From an uncultured Clostridia bacterium (GTDB lineage Bacteria > Bacillota > Clostridia > Oscillospirales > Ruminococcaceae): a DNA stretch of 6,151 nucleotides. Position numbers and translations under genes: made by a program. The notes under the pieces are model-generated. The model was not told the DNA's origin, made no database searches, and saw only the letters and a program-made list of their open reading frames with translations. Position 1 is the first letter of the stretch; each line of letters begins with the position of its first letter. The stretch lies in the NCBI GenBank assembly GCA_947177695.1, contig CAMWVO010000127.1, positions 1-6,151 on the forward strand. Direction: 5' to 3'. Positions 5,001-6,151 of this stretch are shown piece by piece.

Positions 5001-5999
5001 TTAACTCGCACCTAAAAGCGGCTGGTCGTACTTAAAAAGGACTTCGTTAATTTCAAAAATATCATACTTGCCGTTGACAATAAAAAATTCCACAATAACA
5101 TCAAATTTCTGACTGTGGGACAGCGCATAGCCTGCCCGTTCCAGCAAGTCATCGGTTTCCTCCAACGTAAGCTCAAGAGAAACTGCAAGAGCTAAAATCG
5201 TCCGCTTGCTCGGCATATAGCCTTTTCCTGTGCGGATTTTCGAAAACAGCTTTCGGTCAATATTGGCGCGCTTGTAGACCTCCGAATCGGTTTTCCCCTT
5301 TGCGTCGATAAGCCGCAGCAATGTGGTGTTGAACGGCTCGTCCAGATTGTCAATAAAATCCTCAAGAATTTGGGAAGCCGCCAAAGATTCTTTTTGGGCA
5401 ATGAACTGTGTATGTATTTCTTCATAATCCACATTTGATATTTCCCGACGGCTTATAAAATGGCTGTCAGCATAATTCTCGTCTATGTAGCTTTCCACAG
5501 CTCCCATAAGCTTTTCGCTGACTGTAAAGGAAGCGCGGTCGAAAATTACAAGATAAACGTCCATATCATTTTCGGCAAGGAAATCCTTTATGGCAGCAAC
5601 AGCGACCTGCAAAGCCTCCTCCTTTGGATAGCCGTAAATACCGCTTGATATAAGCGGAAAGGCAATACTGCCGCACTTGTTTTTCGCTGCCAGTTTAAGG
5701 GACTCCGTATAAGCGGAGCGGAGCAGCTTTTCATTCTCCTCGGCGTTCCATTGATGATATATCGGACCTGCGGCGTGAATAACGTACTTAGCGGGAAGCT
5801 TAAATCCTGGTGTGATAGCTGCGCCCCCTGTTTTTATGGGAGAGACCTTGTCACAGGCTTCCTGCAGTTTAACAGAACCCGCTGCATTGAATATTGCTCC
5901 GCAAACGCCGCCGCCCATAGCTAAGTCGGTATTGGCAGCGTTGACTATTGCGTCAACCTTCATTTTGGTTATGTCCTGTCGGACTATCGTAAATGGCAT
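5001..5999 (-). CDS. Macrodomain protein fused to an XRE-like helix-turn-helix
   Basis: The 332-residue product has an N-terminal macrodomain (about 1-165): VRQDITKMKVDAIVNAAN (6-23) with the adenine-contact aspartate D9 and asparagines N20 and N23, MGGGV (28-32), AGP (77-79), and the phosphate-binding loop ISSGIYGYP (117-125). All key parts of the ADP-ribose pocket are present, so binding or hydrolysis of ADP-ribose, O-acetyl-ADP-ribose or ADP-ribosylated targets is expected. After a linker (about 166-223), residues 224-293 look like a lambda-repressor/XRE helix-turn-helix: DSEVYKRANIDRKLFSKIRT, then MPSKRTILALAVSLELTLEE, then LLERAGYALS. A tail of about 40 residues follows. Stand-alone macrodomains are usually about 170-190 residues, so this is a true fusion. 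The start at 5999 has AGGAGGT six bases upstream. It precedes the VWA gene. The HTH might bind DNA or only mediate protein contact. Confidence 0.88.
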   Translation of the reverse strand: MPFTIVRQDITKMKVDAIVNAANTDLAMGGGVCGAIFNAAGSVKLQEACDKVSPIKTGGAAITPGFKLPAKYVIHAAGPIYHQWNAEENEKLLRSAYTESLKLAAKNKCGSIAFPLISSGIYGYPKEEALQVAVAAIKDFLAENDMDVYLVIFDRASFTVSEKLMGAVESYIDENYADSHFISRREISNVDYEEIHTQFIAQKESLAASQILEDFIDNLDEPFNTTLLRLIDAKGKTDSEVYKRANIDRKLFSKIRTGKGYMPSKRTILALAVSLELTLEETDDLLERAGYALSHSQKFDVIVEFFIVNGKYDIFEINEVLFKYDQPLLGAS

Positions 6000-6029
6000 G
6001 GGGTTACCTCCTGCTTTTATAACAGCGTT

Positions 6030-6060
6030 ATTATAATTGGAATGTCGTTCCAGCTATAAT
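6030..6060 (-). promoter_or_regulatory. Leader hairpin 2 of the macro-HTH gene
   Basis: Arms 6030-6042 and 6048-6060 pair over 13 positions with one mismatch and one wobble around a TGTCG loop, centred on GGAATGTCGTTCC. It follows hairpin 1 in the leader and ends about 15 bases before the ribosome binding site. It could equally be a DNA operator. Confidence 0.45.
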
Positions 6061-6069
6061 TATTCTTAC

Positions 6070-6096
6070 CGCTAATTTGTCTGAAACAAATTAGCG
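6070..6096 (-). promoter_or_regulatory. Leader hairpin 1 of the macro-HTH gene
   Basis: CGCTAATTTGT (6070-6080) and ACAAATTAGCG (6086-6096) form a perfect 11-bp stem with a 5-base loop. On the minus strand it lies just after the predicted transcription start and is not followed by a T tract, so it is not a classical terminator. It may be an RNA stabilising element or a protein-binding site. Confidence 0.55.
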
Positions 6097-6115
6097 TCCA
6101 TTTTTGTTTGTGTAA

Positions 6116-6144
6116 ATTATAGCATATATTTTGACATATTTCAA
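6116..6144 (-). promoter_or_regulatory. Extended -10 promoter of the macro-HTH gene
   Basis: Minus-strand TTGAAA (6144-6139) and a perfect TATAAT (6121-6116) are spaced by 17 bases, and TGC precedes the -10 to form an extended -10. The predicted start near 6109 gives a leader of about 110 nt, unusually long for this window. Confidence 0.75.
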
Positions 6145-6151
6145 TGCTTTT

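Overview
The window looks like a chromosomal segment of a low-to-moderate GC Firmicute, probably a gut Clostridia of the Ruminococcus/Oscillospiraceae type. This is inferred from strong AGGAGG-type ribosome binding sites, perfect or near-perfect sigma-A promoters in AT-rich intergenic DNA, and the protein families present. No rRNA, tRNA or CRISPR array is visible. All six convincing genes lie on the minus strand, so transcription runs from high to low coordinates.

Region 1 (1-1920) is a tight three-gene operon. It has a strong promoter and two near-identical TGACAC-type operators (1861-1917), then a flavin reductase-like flavoprotein (1274-1843), a DUF362 protein with a probable lipoprotein signal (249-1277), and the start of an ArsP_1/DUF318-type permease that runs off the window (1-256). 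The genes overlap by 4 and 8 bases, so they are probably translationally coupled. The group looks like a repressor-controlled membrane/redox unit, but its substrate is unknown.

Region 2 (1921-2334) has no intact gene. It holds a strong bidirectional terminator (2004-2035) and a decayed plus-strand fragment of a relaxase gene (about 2155-2319). The fragment ends 15 bases from the stop codon of the next gene, which is a trace of past mobile-element activity.

Region 3 (2335-3930) is a methyl-accepting-chemotaxis-type signalling protein with a six-helix membrane N-terminus, no HAMP domain and a divergent signalling tip. It has a strong extended -10 promoter and, just upstream of that, a pair of direct repeats 20 bp apart.

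Region 4 (3931-4262) is intergenic but highly structured. Three hairpins share repeated GGGTAA/CCCTTA and CGGGTARCGATAY motifs and are followed by a terminator. A plausible plus-strand promoter would give a small RNA of about 155-160 nt.

Region 5 (4263-6151) is a two-gene set: a macrodomain protein fused to an XRE-like helix-turn-helix (5001-5999), then a stand-alone von Willebrand factor A protein with an intact metal site (4263-4916). The macro gene has a strong promoter and a leader of about 110 nt rich in hairpins. The gap before the VWA gene contains a palindrome lying within a candidate promoter, and an inverted repeat that could hide the VWA ribosome binding site in read-through mRNA. 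The best candidate for an undescribed system is this pair: an ADP-ribose-binding regulator next to a VWA protein, with conspicuous regulatory DNA between them.
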